64,000 bases of DNA, taken from NCBI GenBank assembly GCA_021186555.1, contig JAJKFL010000002.1, positions 8,321,001 through 8,385,000 on the forward strand. The letters run 5' to 3'. The notes under the pieces were generated by a model that saw only the letters and a program-made list of their open reading frames with translations, made no database searches and had not been told where the DNA came from. Shown in pieces: positions 24,893-35,344 of the stretch. The position numbers and the translations under genes were made by a program. Every line of letters begins with the position of its first letter. Position 1 is the stretch's first letter. The DNA is from Reticulitermes speratus. Lineage: Eukaryota > Arthropoda > Insecta > Blattodea > Rhinotermitidae.

Positions 24893-24935
24893 AAGGCAGC
24901 ACCAGATGGAACACCAACAATGTCTGCCCATCCAG
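24893..24935 (+). CDS. Candidate internal exon of a small unknown gene
   Basis: Flanked by TTCCAG at the left and GTATTT at the right. In phase it encodes KAAPDGTPTMSAHP plus one base, which joins without frameshift to the candidate terminal exon at 25985. I do not recognise the protein. No convincing upstream exon or ATG was found, so this may be fortuitous. Confidence 0.3.
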
Positions 24936-25984
24936 GTATTTACAGCGAAGTTACTAGTTATGAAGTACACTCCTCATTTGTGAGGATTGTCATTTGTTGG
25001 TGCAGTATTCTTTAGTTACTTTTAAGTGTAACATTTCTTTGTTGGTATTAAAATGAGCATGGACAATTGTAGGTATCTGTGTAAATATGCCATAGAATGC
25101 AAGGGCATTATAGTGAAGTGCAGTCATACATATCTCAAGACGGTGTGGGTTTATAGCTCAGACGTGGTCACCAGTGTGGTGGACAATGCTTTGTGGTCCA
25201 CATCATGTACTAGACTTACACACTTGTTCATTGCCACTGTATGAAGTTCAAGAGTTCTGTCAGACGAACCTGCTTGATCTTCATTCATCCTTATGATCGA
25301 AAAAAAATGAAGCAGAAGGCAGAAGCTCACCGATACTATTGTAAAAGTTTTATGACTATCAGGCTTCACAGCCAAGCAAAGCACAAGAAAGCTAGCTTGC
25401 AGTGTATTGTGCTTTCACTGCTGTGAAGTGGATTTTGAATGGCAGCATATACTGCCCAGGCTAATGTTGGCTAATTTTGTGATTTTGGAAAAGTTTTGGG
25501 GTGTATAACTACAAAAGGAAACCACAGAACTGTTTATCATATACTTATAATTTTAATTACTGAATTTTTAGTGCCTGTTGGAGGGCCAGTTCAGGGCAGT
25601 TGTAGTCCCAATGAAAAATAAATTTTGGTGTCCTACCTGCATGTAATCCAGAATCTGAAATGGCAGGTAGAGTAATGTAAGGATTTATATATAAAATATG
25701 TTTTGATGCAAAACCTGTAATACAACCACCTTTGGGGGCCCCGTGCAGCCATGTAGTCTGTGATAGCCTTAAATCAGCTCTGTTTGTGGGTCTTAGTTAC
25801 TACTTCAGATTAAAAATTGACAATTTTGAATATATGCATTAGAAACCATATATAAAGTCATATATTCATGGCTGTGGACTGACAGGTCTTAACGTTAAGC
25901 ACTATTTTGAATTATCCGATTTGTCTGCAGTTCTATTTAAAAGTTACACAAGCAAACTGTTTACTTGAGCTGTGTTTTTTTCAG

Positions 25985-26081
25985 CTCGCTTCTCTCCTGA
26001 GGATAAATATTCTAGGCAGAGAATTATCATAAAGAAGAGATTCCATCTTCTTCCTACTCAGAAACCAGCACCAGTGTACTA
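25985..26081 (+). CDS. Candidate terminal exon of a small unknown gene
   Basis: After TTTTTTTCAG the sequence reads (A)[18 protein letters not shown] then [13 protein letters not shown] and a TAA stop at 26079-26081. The basic, Pro-ending tail is unlike the transposon debris around it, and the splice phase agrees with 24893-24935. Function unknown. A short conserved mitochondrial or ribosomal-type protein is only a guess. Confidence 0.35.
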
Positions 26082-26804
26082 ATTTGGAAAGATTAAGACA
26101 TCAGCACTAAGTGTGTATGTTTAATATGGTTATAGATAAATTGTTTTTATTTCTTTATGAATATGTTGAGTCTCATTTGTGTGGTTAAATTCTCATATTG
26201 TTGATTTTTTACACGTAACTGACTGCTGTGAAAAAGAGATTTAAACTGCATCTGATTGCAATACTTCATGTGACAGTAGGCCACTTTTGCATTGGGATTT
26301 GTAACTTACAGACAGGTGGATAATATTAAAGTGGTTGTCAAAATAGTGTAAGGTTCTTGATTGGATTAAACTGTCTCAGAGCAGGGTACACAGTATTTTC
26401 TCTACCACACAAGCCACTATCAGTTTCCTAAGTATAACTGTATTGAGCCTGTTCAGTAAAGTTTATGCCGTTATAACCTAGCCCTGGATTCCTCTTTAGT
26501 ACAAGGTGTCCTAAACGCCACTTTACCAAGTTAGCGAAATACTCAATTGTGATTAATTTTACTTGCAGTCAGGTTTTTATTGCTACATTTGATAACACTG
26601 TGGTTACACTAGGTCCTGTTTCTGTTGTGAATGTTTGGTGGTGGTTGGTCGTAAATAAAGTAGTAAGTAGTGTTTCCCTGGAACTTGGTATATTCTTGGT
26701 AAAGTGACTTTAAGACGTTTGTATTATCCTGGGTGTTCATTGTAAATGCATTTTCAAGAATTGTGCCCATAAACATGCTCTCATCATTCCTTTTGCCATT
26801 AATC

Positions 26805-26930
26805 AATGTCCTGGCACAACAGAGGCCTGGTTTCGATCTCAGGCTGGTCCACATGGGATTTGTGATGAGCAGAATAGCACTGAGACAGGTTGTTCTCTGA
26901 GTACTTGAGTTTTGTGCTGTCATTATAATG
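26805..26930 (+). mobile_element. SINE family B, diverged fragment
   Basis: GGTTTCGATCTCAGG (degenerate B box), TCCACATGGGATTTGTGATG and GCACTGAGACAGGTTGTTCT align with family B. The 3' LINE-like tail is absent. Confidence 0.65.
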
Positions 26931-27244
26931 CCACCAATGCTCCCTACTCACATTTCATTCATCTGTCACCGACAAATTGACAGTGTCATTAAATAAAAAA
27001 CCTCGTCATTTGACGTACTTGTCTGACCCATGAAAACCTGTATCCTAATACCCTGCAGAGACATCAAGTTGCGGATTTTCTGTGAATAGTACCTGTTAGT
27101 GGAGTACATCTTATGTGTGCAGTGTTTCAGAGGGTGCCTGAGACTGTCTTCAAGTAAAAATCGAGGAGAAAAAGAAAAGTGTATACAGTTGGACCTGTTA
27201 AGCTAATCTAGCCTATATTCTAGAATGTTTTTGAGCTTCAATAT

Positions 27245-27269
<25 letters not shown>

Positions 27270-27282
<13 letters not shown>

Positions 27283-27488
27283 GGTCGAATTCGGTTATAG
27301 CGTCATGAAAGGGACTGAATATTTTGTGTCTTATGAACGAGCGTTGTTTTAATATTGTTCTAACCGAGGAGCATAATGTTTGTGGTTCACAGTGAGGAAT
27401 TAATTGGTACCACAGAATATCTGACGCTATAGGCGAGGTGTCGTATAAACCAAAGTCATTATAACCGGGTTCGACTGTGTGTGTGTAT
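27270..27488 (+). mobile_element. pogo-like MITE with inverted termini
   Basis: The left end CGGTCGAATTCGGTTATAGC is inverted relative to the right end TATAACCGGGTTCGACTG. The interior shares GAGGAATTAATTGGTACCAC with 9530-9686. The termini resemble pogo/Tigger ends (CAGTCGAAC...GGTTATA). It sits within CA/GT simple repeats (27241-27282 and after 27477), so the exact target site is obscured. No coding capacity. Confidence 0.65.
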
Positions 27489-27904
27489 CTATATAATTTT
27501 TGTCAAATGTTTATGCTGTGTGTATATTCCTCTACATGTACTTTCATTTACTCCTTGAAGCAGTTCCACTTCTGTTCTGCTGCTTGTCTTTGGTTGCTTT
27601 TCATTCTTCATGATCACTTCCACATATGGCTGACAGCACTGCGTTGCATTATGTAACATTTGTGAGTTGTGCCTTGTTCCTCATTTTTGCTGTATTTGCT
27701 CAAATATACTGCACATTCCTTGCTTCCCATTTCGTCCTGTTGTACATTCACAGACGTTTAAATTACCAGGTAGGATGTCAGTGAAAATTTCAAGAAATAT
27801 CTGGTACATAGATATTTGTTCAGTGAATCTATAAACCGTTCATTATAACGTGTGTGTGTGTGTGTGGAGAACTGGACATTATACCTCCACTCCCCCATGT
27901 GTCA

Positions 27905-28140
27905 TGGCATTGTACATGACAAAGCATTTGCCTCACTGCAGTTTAGGTGCGTTTGCAAAATTGAGCGAAGCAACTATTAGCTTCGTCATATCTGTGCGTC
28001 TGTATGGAACACATCGGCTCTCACTGGATGGATATTCATGAAATTTTACATTTGGGGATTTTTCGAAAATCTGTCAAGAAAACTAAAGTTTTATTAAAAT
28101 CTGACAAGAATAACGGGTACTTTACATGAAGACCTTTGTA
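27905..28140 (+). repeat. Unclassified interspersed repeat
   Basis: GCGAAGCAACTATTAGCTTC, then TCATGAAATTTTACATTTGG and GGTACTTTACATGAAGACCT align with 59270-59465 (GTGAAATTTGATATCGGGGA, GGACACTTTACATGAAGACC). Two diverged copies in one window indicate an old repeat family with no coding frame. Confidence 0.5.
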
Positions 28141-28740
28141 CGTTTATGATGATACCTCGCTGAATTCTTAGAATGAGAAATATTTCAGACAAACGTTGTA
28201 GAGAAAGTCAAAACACACATTATTTGTTCAATAACGTTTCTCCTAAGATCGTGCCGTTTATGAGATAATGTGCAAAAATATGGTAGAGCCAGATGGGTCA
28301 CAGATGACAATATGTGGCGCAGAAAAATGCGATTTGCATGCTGGATAACTAAGGCAAGAATACAGACACACACTCATAATATGTAATACTTATTGCTTGT
28401 CCACAGCCGCAATGGTTACACGAACGCGTCACAATGTTACGTTATAGTACGTACATTACCTGACTTTTTCTCAAAATGCCCTTCCCATTACATTCGAGGC
28501 AAGGTCGACCTGTGTCTGGAACAGTACGGTAACTTAAGGCTGGACACATCGGCCTGTATAGTGATGACGTAGGCGGCGGATAACCGGTATTCGATTAGCG
28601 ACAGTCTTTTATTTTTGTATCCATTTAGATCGATCTGGAGCCCATTCCTAAATACCATATACTCTTTTGCTGGGGATAAAGTGGATTGAAGGTTAAGCTT
28701 ACCACGTGATTTCAGGCTTCCGCCGCGATGTTGATCACAT

Positions 28741-28943
28741 TGCGCTCTTCTGGGATATTACGCGGCGTCGTGTGGTAATTGTTTACCGACGTTTCGGAAC
28801 AACGTGTCTGTCCCATCCTCACGGGTCAAGAGTCCGAGTAGGAAAGGAAGAAAGCCAGCAACCTATAACGTAGGTTCTGGAAAGTGACCGAAACGTCGGT
28901 AAACAATTACCACAGGACGCCGCGTAATATCCCAGAAGAGCGC
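28741..28943. mobile_element. Foldback element, 57-bp arms
   Basis: The left arm at 28741-28797 (starts TGCGCTCTTCTGGGATATTA) and the right arm at 28888-28943 are inverted with about one mismatch. Arms contain GTAATTGTTTACCGACGTTT. Adjacent left sequence, TTTCAGGCTTCCGCCGCGAT, matches the outer right flank of the elements at 45528 and 50067, so all three are one family. Confidence 0.8.
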
Positions 28944-28961
28944 AGATCTCAAGCTTACCAC

Positions 28962-29070
28962 TCTTCGCCATCTAGTGTCGAGGTTAAGAATGCGTGCAGA
29001 TATGCCTTCGGATTCCATAGTTGTCATGGCATGGTGTTTCGGCACAGGGACATTGACCTTACCTTACCGA
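28962..29070 (+). mobile_element. SINE family C, 3' fragment
   Basis: CGCCATCTAGTGTCGAGGTT, AAGAATGCGTG, a TTGTCATGGCATGGTG block and TTGACCTTACCTTACC match the family C tail. The head is missing. Confidence 0.6.
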
Positions 29071-29532
29071 CCTCATGAGATCATTCGTTTGTTCTAGATG
29101 CCTCTTCTCTTCCAATTGCCCATAAGTGAGAGACAGAGTTGCGTATTTGTCTGCGAAGCAAAGCAATTAATTATTTCCCAGGGCCGTAGACTACTAGTCT
29201 ATACCGATCTGGCTACTTCATGCAATATTTCGTGTCAGCTGGACATCTCCCACACTCCCCCACTGTTGGTGAATTATTTGTAATCTTTAACATTACATGA
29301 AACGGTAAGGCAAAGGCACTTGTGGATGGGGATGTTCAAATACGTAGGTGCGCAACACCTATACTTAAAGGACGGAGCAAGAGTGGAAATGTGCACGCCA
29401 AACTCCAATTTGGGATACGTACAGTTGTTTCCCAAACGCATTCTCAGCGATTTTGTGTACGTTACTGGCCTTTATATTCATTATTGTGGATATAAATTGT
29501 TTTTTTTGTTAGCTGGTCAGCAGAACACCGAA

Positions 29533-30487
29533 GTGGCCAGTTGTTTTACATGTACTTGTATATATGGGAGATGTGATGACGTGGCCAGTTGTTTTACATG
29601 TACTTGTATATATGGGAGATGTGATGACGTGGCCAGTTGTTTTACATGTACTTGTATATATGGGAGATGTGATGACGTGGCCAGTTGTTTTACATGTACT
29701 TGTATATATGGGAGATGTGATGACGTGGCCAGTTGTTTTACATGTACTTGTATATATGGGAGATGTGATGACGTGGCCAGTTGTTTTACATGTACTTGTA
29801 TATATGGGAGATGTGATGACGTGGCCAGTTGTTTTACATGTACTTGTATATATGGGAGATGTGATGACGTGGCCAGTTGTTTTACATGTATTTGTATATA
29901 TGGGAGATGTGATGACGTGGCCAGTTGTTTTACATGTACTTGTATATATGGGAGATGTGATGACGTGGCCAGTTGTTTTACATGTACTTGTATATATGGG
30001 AGATGTGATGACGTGGCCAGTTGTTTTACATGTACTTGTATATATGGGAGATGTGATGACGTGGCCAGTTGTTTTACATGTACTTGTATATATGGGAGAT
30101 GTGATGACGTGGCCAGTTTTTACATGTACTTGTATATATGGAGAGGTGATGACGTGGCCAGTTGTTTTACATGTACTTGTATATATGGGAGATGTGATGA
30201 CGTGGCCAGTTGTTTTACATGTACTTGTATATATGGGAGATGTGATGACGTGGCCAGTTGTTTTACATGTACTTGTATATATGGGAGATGTGATGACGTG
30301 GCCAGTTGTTTTACATGTACTTGTATATATGGGAGATGTGATGACGTGGCCAGTTGTTTTACATGTATTTGTATATATGGGAGATGTGATGACGTGGCCA
30401 GTTTTTACATGTACTTGTATATATGGGAGATGTGATGACGTGGCCAGTTGTTTTACATGTACTTGTATATATGGGAGATGTGATGAT
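29533..30487. repeat. 48-bp tandem array, about 20 copies
   Basis: Units begin GTGGCCAGTTGTTTTACATG and end GGGAGATGTGATGAC, repeated about 20 times almost without change. The unit length is a multiple of 3, leaving a plus-strand frame with a 16-residue Cys-rich repeat (DDVASCFTCTCIYGRC). The unit at about 30108-30152 carries a 2-nt and a 1-nt deletion that together keep this frame. A later unit (about 30393) has only the 2-nt deletion, which shifts it. No signal of a real gene around it, so I treat it as a minisatellite. Confidence 0.93.
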
Positions 30488-31012
30488 GGCTGTTGCGCGT
30501 TTTCTTTCCCTGTTTCACTTACATTGCTTTCTATCTTCTGTTCGGTCTACCAAATTATATACATACGTTTGGCCATCCTCTGCAACTGTCCGTGACATAA
30601 AAGCTTCTTATACTCGAGTTTGCAAGCTATCCTTCCAATTTCATCTTCCTACTTATTTAATTAGTTCAGACTACATGTTCCCTTATTTAGCTTCTTAAAC
30701 CGGACAGAAAAAAATCACACTGGTAAACAATTAACCAGTAAGTTTCTAATCGAAAGCGGGGCAAGTTGACAGTGAGCCAACATGCCCCACGTAGCGTGTG
30801 CCGACCTGCCCCGTCGCCACCTTCTTATGTTTTAGACTGCATCATCCTCAGACACAGTGGAAGTCTACAATTTTCTCTGGCTCCAATGTTAGCCAAAAGG
30901 AGGTACCATTCATGGTTGGCACAATGTCACATGTAGCTGTAACCAAACATCAAACACAAACCATTTTATACAGCGATAAAAAATTACTTCTTGTGGTGTA
31001 CAAAATAAAACC

Positions 31013-31310
31013 ACGCGGTGGCGCAGTTGGTTGAGGCACTGCACTACAAGCCGGAACGTCGCGGGTTCGATTCCCGATGGTGTCACTGGAATTTTTCATT
31101 GACATAATCGTTTCGGTCGCACTATGGCCCTGGGGTCGACTCAGCCTCTAACAGAAATGAGTACCAGGAGTCTTTCCTGGGGGGTAAAGGCGGCCGGTGC
31201 GTAGGGCTGACAACCTTACCACTTTCATGTGCCGATTGTCTAGAAATCTGGGAGCCTCAACCTCCTGGAACGCTAAGGGCCTGTCCAGGCCTCTAATGGG
31301 ATTGCTTTTG
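31013..31310 (+). mobile_element. SINE family A
   Basis: Head GCGGTGGCGCAGTTGGTTGA, B box CGGGTTCGATTCCCG, body GCGGCCGGTGCGTAGGGCTG and tail GGGATTGCTTTTGC, in the same order as the minus-strand copies at 5121 and 37497. No convincing target duplication is seen. Confidence 0.8.
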
Positions 31311-31489
31311 CTGCTGCTATCTTGGTTCCACGTCTTTTCTTATATACGACAATTTTTTATTGCTTATTGATCTGTTATCTTCCTCTGACATAACCTGGTC
31401 TCAGGTACTCATATAGGTGTGGTTTACCCGGTATAGGTTGTTCTGTTACTGAGGTTAGCTGTATATAAGGGAGCCAACGGAGTAGGTGG

Positions 31490-31800
31490 TTCCCTCCTCC
31501 TTCACGTGAGGACGGAAGCAGATCAAGTTTCCGAAACGTCGTGTTACCTGGTTATTTTAGATTTCCGGACGATGGACAAAGTCCAGAAACCCATTAGTTC
31601 TCAATGTTACATACCGTCGTCAGAACCTTTTGGAATCTATTTAAATAGAAAGGGGGTTCATTCATAAGAACGAATTTTTCCACATAAAGAAATATTTCTT
31701 TTCTGAGATTGGAGGTTGTCACGTCGGTGGCTATGAAATGCACTGTCTTCTGGTATGTGATGACGTATTTGGGCGAGTAACCGACGTTTCGAAGGATCAT
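31490..31800. mobile_element. Decayed foldback-like repeat
   Basis: TTTCCGAAACGTCGTGTTAC near 31527 and GTAACCGACGTTTCG near 31780 are inverted copies of the core shared with 28741, 45528 and 50067. Just left of the first is GTGAGGACGGAAGC, which could pair as a short stem before GAAAC. Boundaries are approximate. Confidence 0.4.
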
Positions 31801-32993
31801 AGTGCTTTCTCTGTGCCCCGATAGTTCCTACGTGTTATGCCCATGTACCTCATTAGCACTTTTCCTTCAAATAAGTTGAGTCTGTTCTTTCAAAGCTACT
31901 TTACCATCAAGGAGGAAGAAAGCTCTTAAGTTTATTCAGCCCATGAACTTACACATAATTTCTACGGCTTGAAAGATGCCGTCACTTATTCAAATAAAAC
32001 GGCAGAATAAAAAGACTAGACGTGTCCTAGTCAGGGTGAAAGCTATTGGACCTTTCTCCTCTACTGATGTGTGTGGTCTGTACTAACTAGCAGCAAGGAT
32101 GGGTCAGACAGAACCAGTTAATGTAATAACTTCTTGTTTATTATACACGGAAGTAAATAAGAGAACTTAAGTCACTTGAGTGGGAATTAAGAGGCGCGAG
32201 GAAGTGCAGACCTCAAGGGTTCCTACCTACTGCGTCACTGCACACGTGGACTGACGTTGGTGTCACTCAGCGTGTTTTAATCCCCTAAAGAACGTTGATG
32301 ACTATGGTAAGGTGATACACTTTCGATATAGGTACAATTCTGATCAGTGTAGGGATTAACGAATTTTTCTCGTTTCGTGATGTTCGTAGTACTTGTCTGA
32401 CTGGTGCGTGATGCGGACAGCTTGTTGATTTATGTGTTAATTTAATCGACACAGCAGTTTGTGTTTCAGAGATGCATATTTTTTTCCTGAGGGACTGTGA
32501 GTACTGCTGCTTAGCTATTTGCCCTGTTATAAGACTGTCTAGTTTCTATCTAGTAACTGACGTTATTAGTGTTAGGTTAGAATGAAACTTTTTGTGCCCT
32601 CGTTTTCAGACATCACCTCATGGTTGGTCTGTGTGACAGTTACTGCCACGAAGTGACGTAGTTTGGTGTTACTTAGTTGTTTTTTTTCTGTTCTACCTCG
32701 GTACAATTTCGATCGGTACAGTAGGTACAGTTGCGATCATATGGAAAATGTTTTACAAAACTCATTTCGACACTAATAATTTGAATCGAGTTACAACCTG
32801 CATAGTTCAATACAGCCTAGCGGTTACAAAGGGGCGAAGAGAAGACAATTCGACCGGATTCGTTCAAGCCAAACCCAGCATTGTGAAGTTTATAGCATTT
32901 TTAGGGAAGGTGAAGGACACAATATTTATTGACAAAGTTACATTTGCAGTATTTTATTGTGACTTCATTATTGGGAATATTGTACTGTATTTG

Positions 32994-33128
32994 AGATAGG
33001 GACAGGTGGCGGGCTCTTGTGAGTGCGGTAATGAACCTTCGGGTTCCATAAAACGCGGGGAATTTCTTGACTACCTGACGAACTGTTAGCTTCTCAAGAA
33101 GGACTCTGCTCCATGGAATTAGTTAGTT
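32994..33128 (+). mobile_element. Severely 5'-truncated RTE copy, 135 bp
   Basis: Contains only the 3' end of the RTE family (GTGAGTGCGGTAATGAACCT, TCGGGTTCCATAAAAC, CTCTGCTCCATGGAATTAGT), matching the end of 37881-42360. Flanked by a perfect 15-bp duplication ATTGTACTGTATTTG at 32979-32993 and 33129-33143. Confidence 0.9.
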
Positions 33129-33235
33129 ATTGTACTGTATTTGGACACATATGGGCATGAATACGACGTTTCACTAGCCTTTAGTCCTACATCCTAATTT
33201 TTAATACACATGATTTTACGAAACATATTGCATCC

Positions 33236-33670
33236 AAATGAACACATCACGAAAGCAGTTTTCTCCGATGCGTGGAACAAAACTGCTTCAGGTGGACGTG
33301 CTGCTAAAGGTTTCGAATGCACTGGACAATGCCCTCTGTAAATATTCCAGAAGAGGAGTTTACTCCTGCATCGCTGTTTGAGCCTTCTTGCCGTACAAGT
33401 ACTGCCACTGCTGCCACTGTCACTACTACCAAGGCAACACTATCATCTTGCTCAACAATGGCATTGCCCACAGTAATCTCCAGTCAAAACGGAGACACTG
33501 CTAATGCCACAGAGTCAACTTCAAACACAACAAACAGTTCAGCATCAAGCAGTGTCTCAAATGTGAAGAACACCTTAGCAGCACCTAAAAAAGACGTCAT
33601 CAAGGAAATGAAAAACAAAATTTTCGGTCCACCTTACCTCGGATCAAAATCTGGAAGAACCCCGAAATAA
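33236..33670 (+). pseudogene. DDE (CENP-B/pogo-type) transposase C-terminal relic
   Basis: First frame reads FSDAWNKTASGGRAAKGFEC then TGQCPL. After a frameshift near 33338 it continues NIPEEEFTPASLFEPS and a Ser/Thr/Asn-rich tail to a stop at 33668-33670. A W-N-K, glycine-rich GF-x-x-TG, then an acidic P-x-x-x-F-x-P-x block is typical of the C-terminal end of pogo/jerky-type transposases. Shortly after it, a DDECGSC-type frame around 33775 could be a remnant of a C-terminal zinc finger. The upstream catalytic core is missing. Confidence 0.6.
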
Positions 33671-35124
33671 AAAATTTCCAACAAAAACAAATCGAACAAC
33701 CAGTGGTCAAAGCAATCTCAAAGATGCAAGGCAGAAGGGAGACTCATAGTTACAAAAAATTGCCAGCAAAGGATGACGAGTGTGGTTCTTGCTTCTTAAA
33801 CTACTACACTGCCAAATCTATGAAAAAAGGTGAGTAGGTGTTGCTAGAACTGTAACGCCTTGTACCACGAAATATGCTTTGGTGCGAAAGGCAAGAGGCA
33901 ATTCATCTGTGGTACCAGCAACTGATCAGAATTGTACCACCAAGTGATTGGAATTGTACCTACGGAGGTACATTTTCGATTAATTGTGAGGAGCTTTCTC
34001 ATTTTTTTTATAATTACAATATTAAACATTTTAATAACTAATTAACTCCATGGAGCAGAATCCTTCTTGAGAAGTTAACAGGTCGCAGCTAGTCAAAAAT
34101 TCGACGCGTTATAAGGAACCCGAAGGTTCATTATCGCACTCACAACAGCCCGCCACCTGTCCCTATCCAGAGCCATATCAAGCCAGTCCATGCCCCCATC
34201 CCATTTCTTGAAGATCCATTTTAATATTATCCTCCCATCTACGCCTGGGTCTTCCAAGTGGTCTCCTTCCCTCAGCTCTCCCCACCAAAATCCTGTATGC
34301 ACATCTCCCCTCACCCATACGTGCTACATGCCCCACCCAACTCATTCTTCTTGATTTGATCACCTGAATAATAGTTGGTGATGAGTACAGATCATTAAGT
34401 TCCTCGTTATGTAGTCTTCTCCACTCCCCCGTTACCTCGTCCCTCTTAGGCCCAAATATCCTCCTCAGCACCCTATTGTCGAACACCCTCAGCCTATGTT
34501 CCTCCCTCAGTGTGACAGACCAAGTCTCACACCCATACAAAACAACAGGCAAAATTATACTTCTGTTTATCTTAATCTCTGTCTTTTTGGATAGCAAACT
34601 GGAAGACAGAAGATCCTGCACCGAATGATAACAAGCATTCCCCGACTTCAGTCTGCTCTTAATTTCTTCCTGAATGGAATTTCGATTTGTTAGGGTTGTT
34701 CCCAGATATTTGAACTGTTCCACCCTTTCAAAGGATTTATTATCTAACTTTATGTTGTGATTTTGTCGTGCATTCTGATTGCGAGACATGACCATGTACT
34801 TAGTTTTCTCAGCATTTACTTCTAGACCTCCTTACTAGTGACTATTAAAGCTTCTGTGTTTTTCTTTATAGAATGTACGCTTCCGCCCAATATATTAACA
34901 TCATCAGCATAAACTAGAAGCTGAAGTGTACCATTTAATTTTAAGCCCTCCTGGTTTGCCTGAACCCTCCTAATGGCATATTCCAAAGCAAAGTTGAAAA
35001 GCAATGGCGATAAAGCATCTCCTTGTTTCAAATTATTCTTAATAGGAAATGTGTCAGACAAAAGTTTGCCTACCCGGACTCTGCTATAGGTTTCATTTAG
35101 ACACATTTTTACTAGCCTTACTAA

Positions 35125-35344
35125 ATTTGACTTTGTTTTCACCGTGCAACATTGTAATGTTATTTATTACTATGACCAACAATTATTGCACTAAGTTTAT
35201 TAATACTCTTATGTCACTAAACCCTACACGTTTTTCGGTCCCGGGTGGACCATCATCAGGGGTTACGGTCGTGGAGCTTGCTTCACTTTTGTCACTTCAT
35301 GTGGTAATGGTTAGTTCAGGCACTTTGCACTTTGTAATCACTCC
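35125..35344 (-). mobile_element. 220-bp non-coding insert inside RTE
   Basis: Absent from the sister RTE copy at the matching point (near 41262-41285). Flanked by a 9-bp duplication CCTTACTAA (35116-35124 and 35345-35353). No coding capacity and no clear inverted termini. Its minus strand contains a hammerhead-ribozyme-like fold at 35220-35264. Candidate classes are a Penelope-derived or retrozyme-like non-autonomous retroelement; this is inference. Confidence 0.7.
35220..35264 (-). ncRNA. Hammerhead-ribozyme-like motif
   Basis: On the minus strand: AACCC (35264-35260, stem I), CUGAUGA (35259-35253), one U, stem II GGUCC/GGACC with loop ACCCG, GAAA (35236-35233), a short stem III region, then GUA followed by GGGUU (35224-35220), which pairs with AACCC. 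All conserved core boxes and two stems are present. The extra U before stem II and a very short stem III are atypical for a monomer, so activity is unproven. Confidence 0.55.

Noticed and set aside
33005..33130. Conserved non-coding or promoter element because of strong similarity to 42230-42350
   Set aside because: The target duplication shows it is a truncated RTE 3' end.
33317..33670. Independent gene for a Ser/Thr/Asn-rich protein
   Set aside because: Its start lies inside a frameshifted transposase C-terminus and it sits within a transposon bounded by inverted ends.
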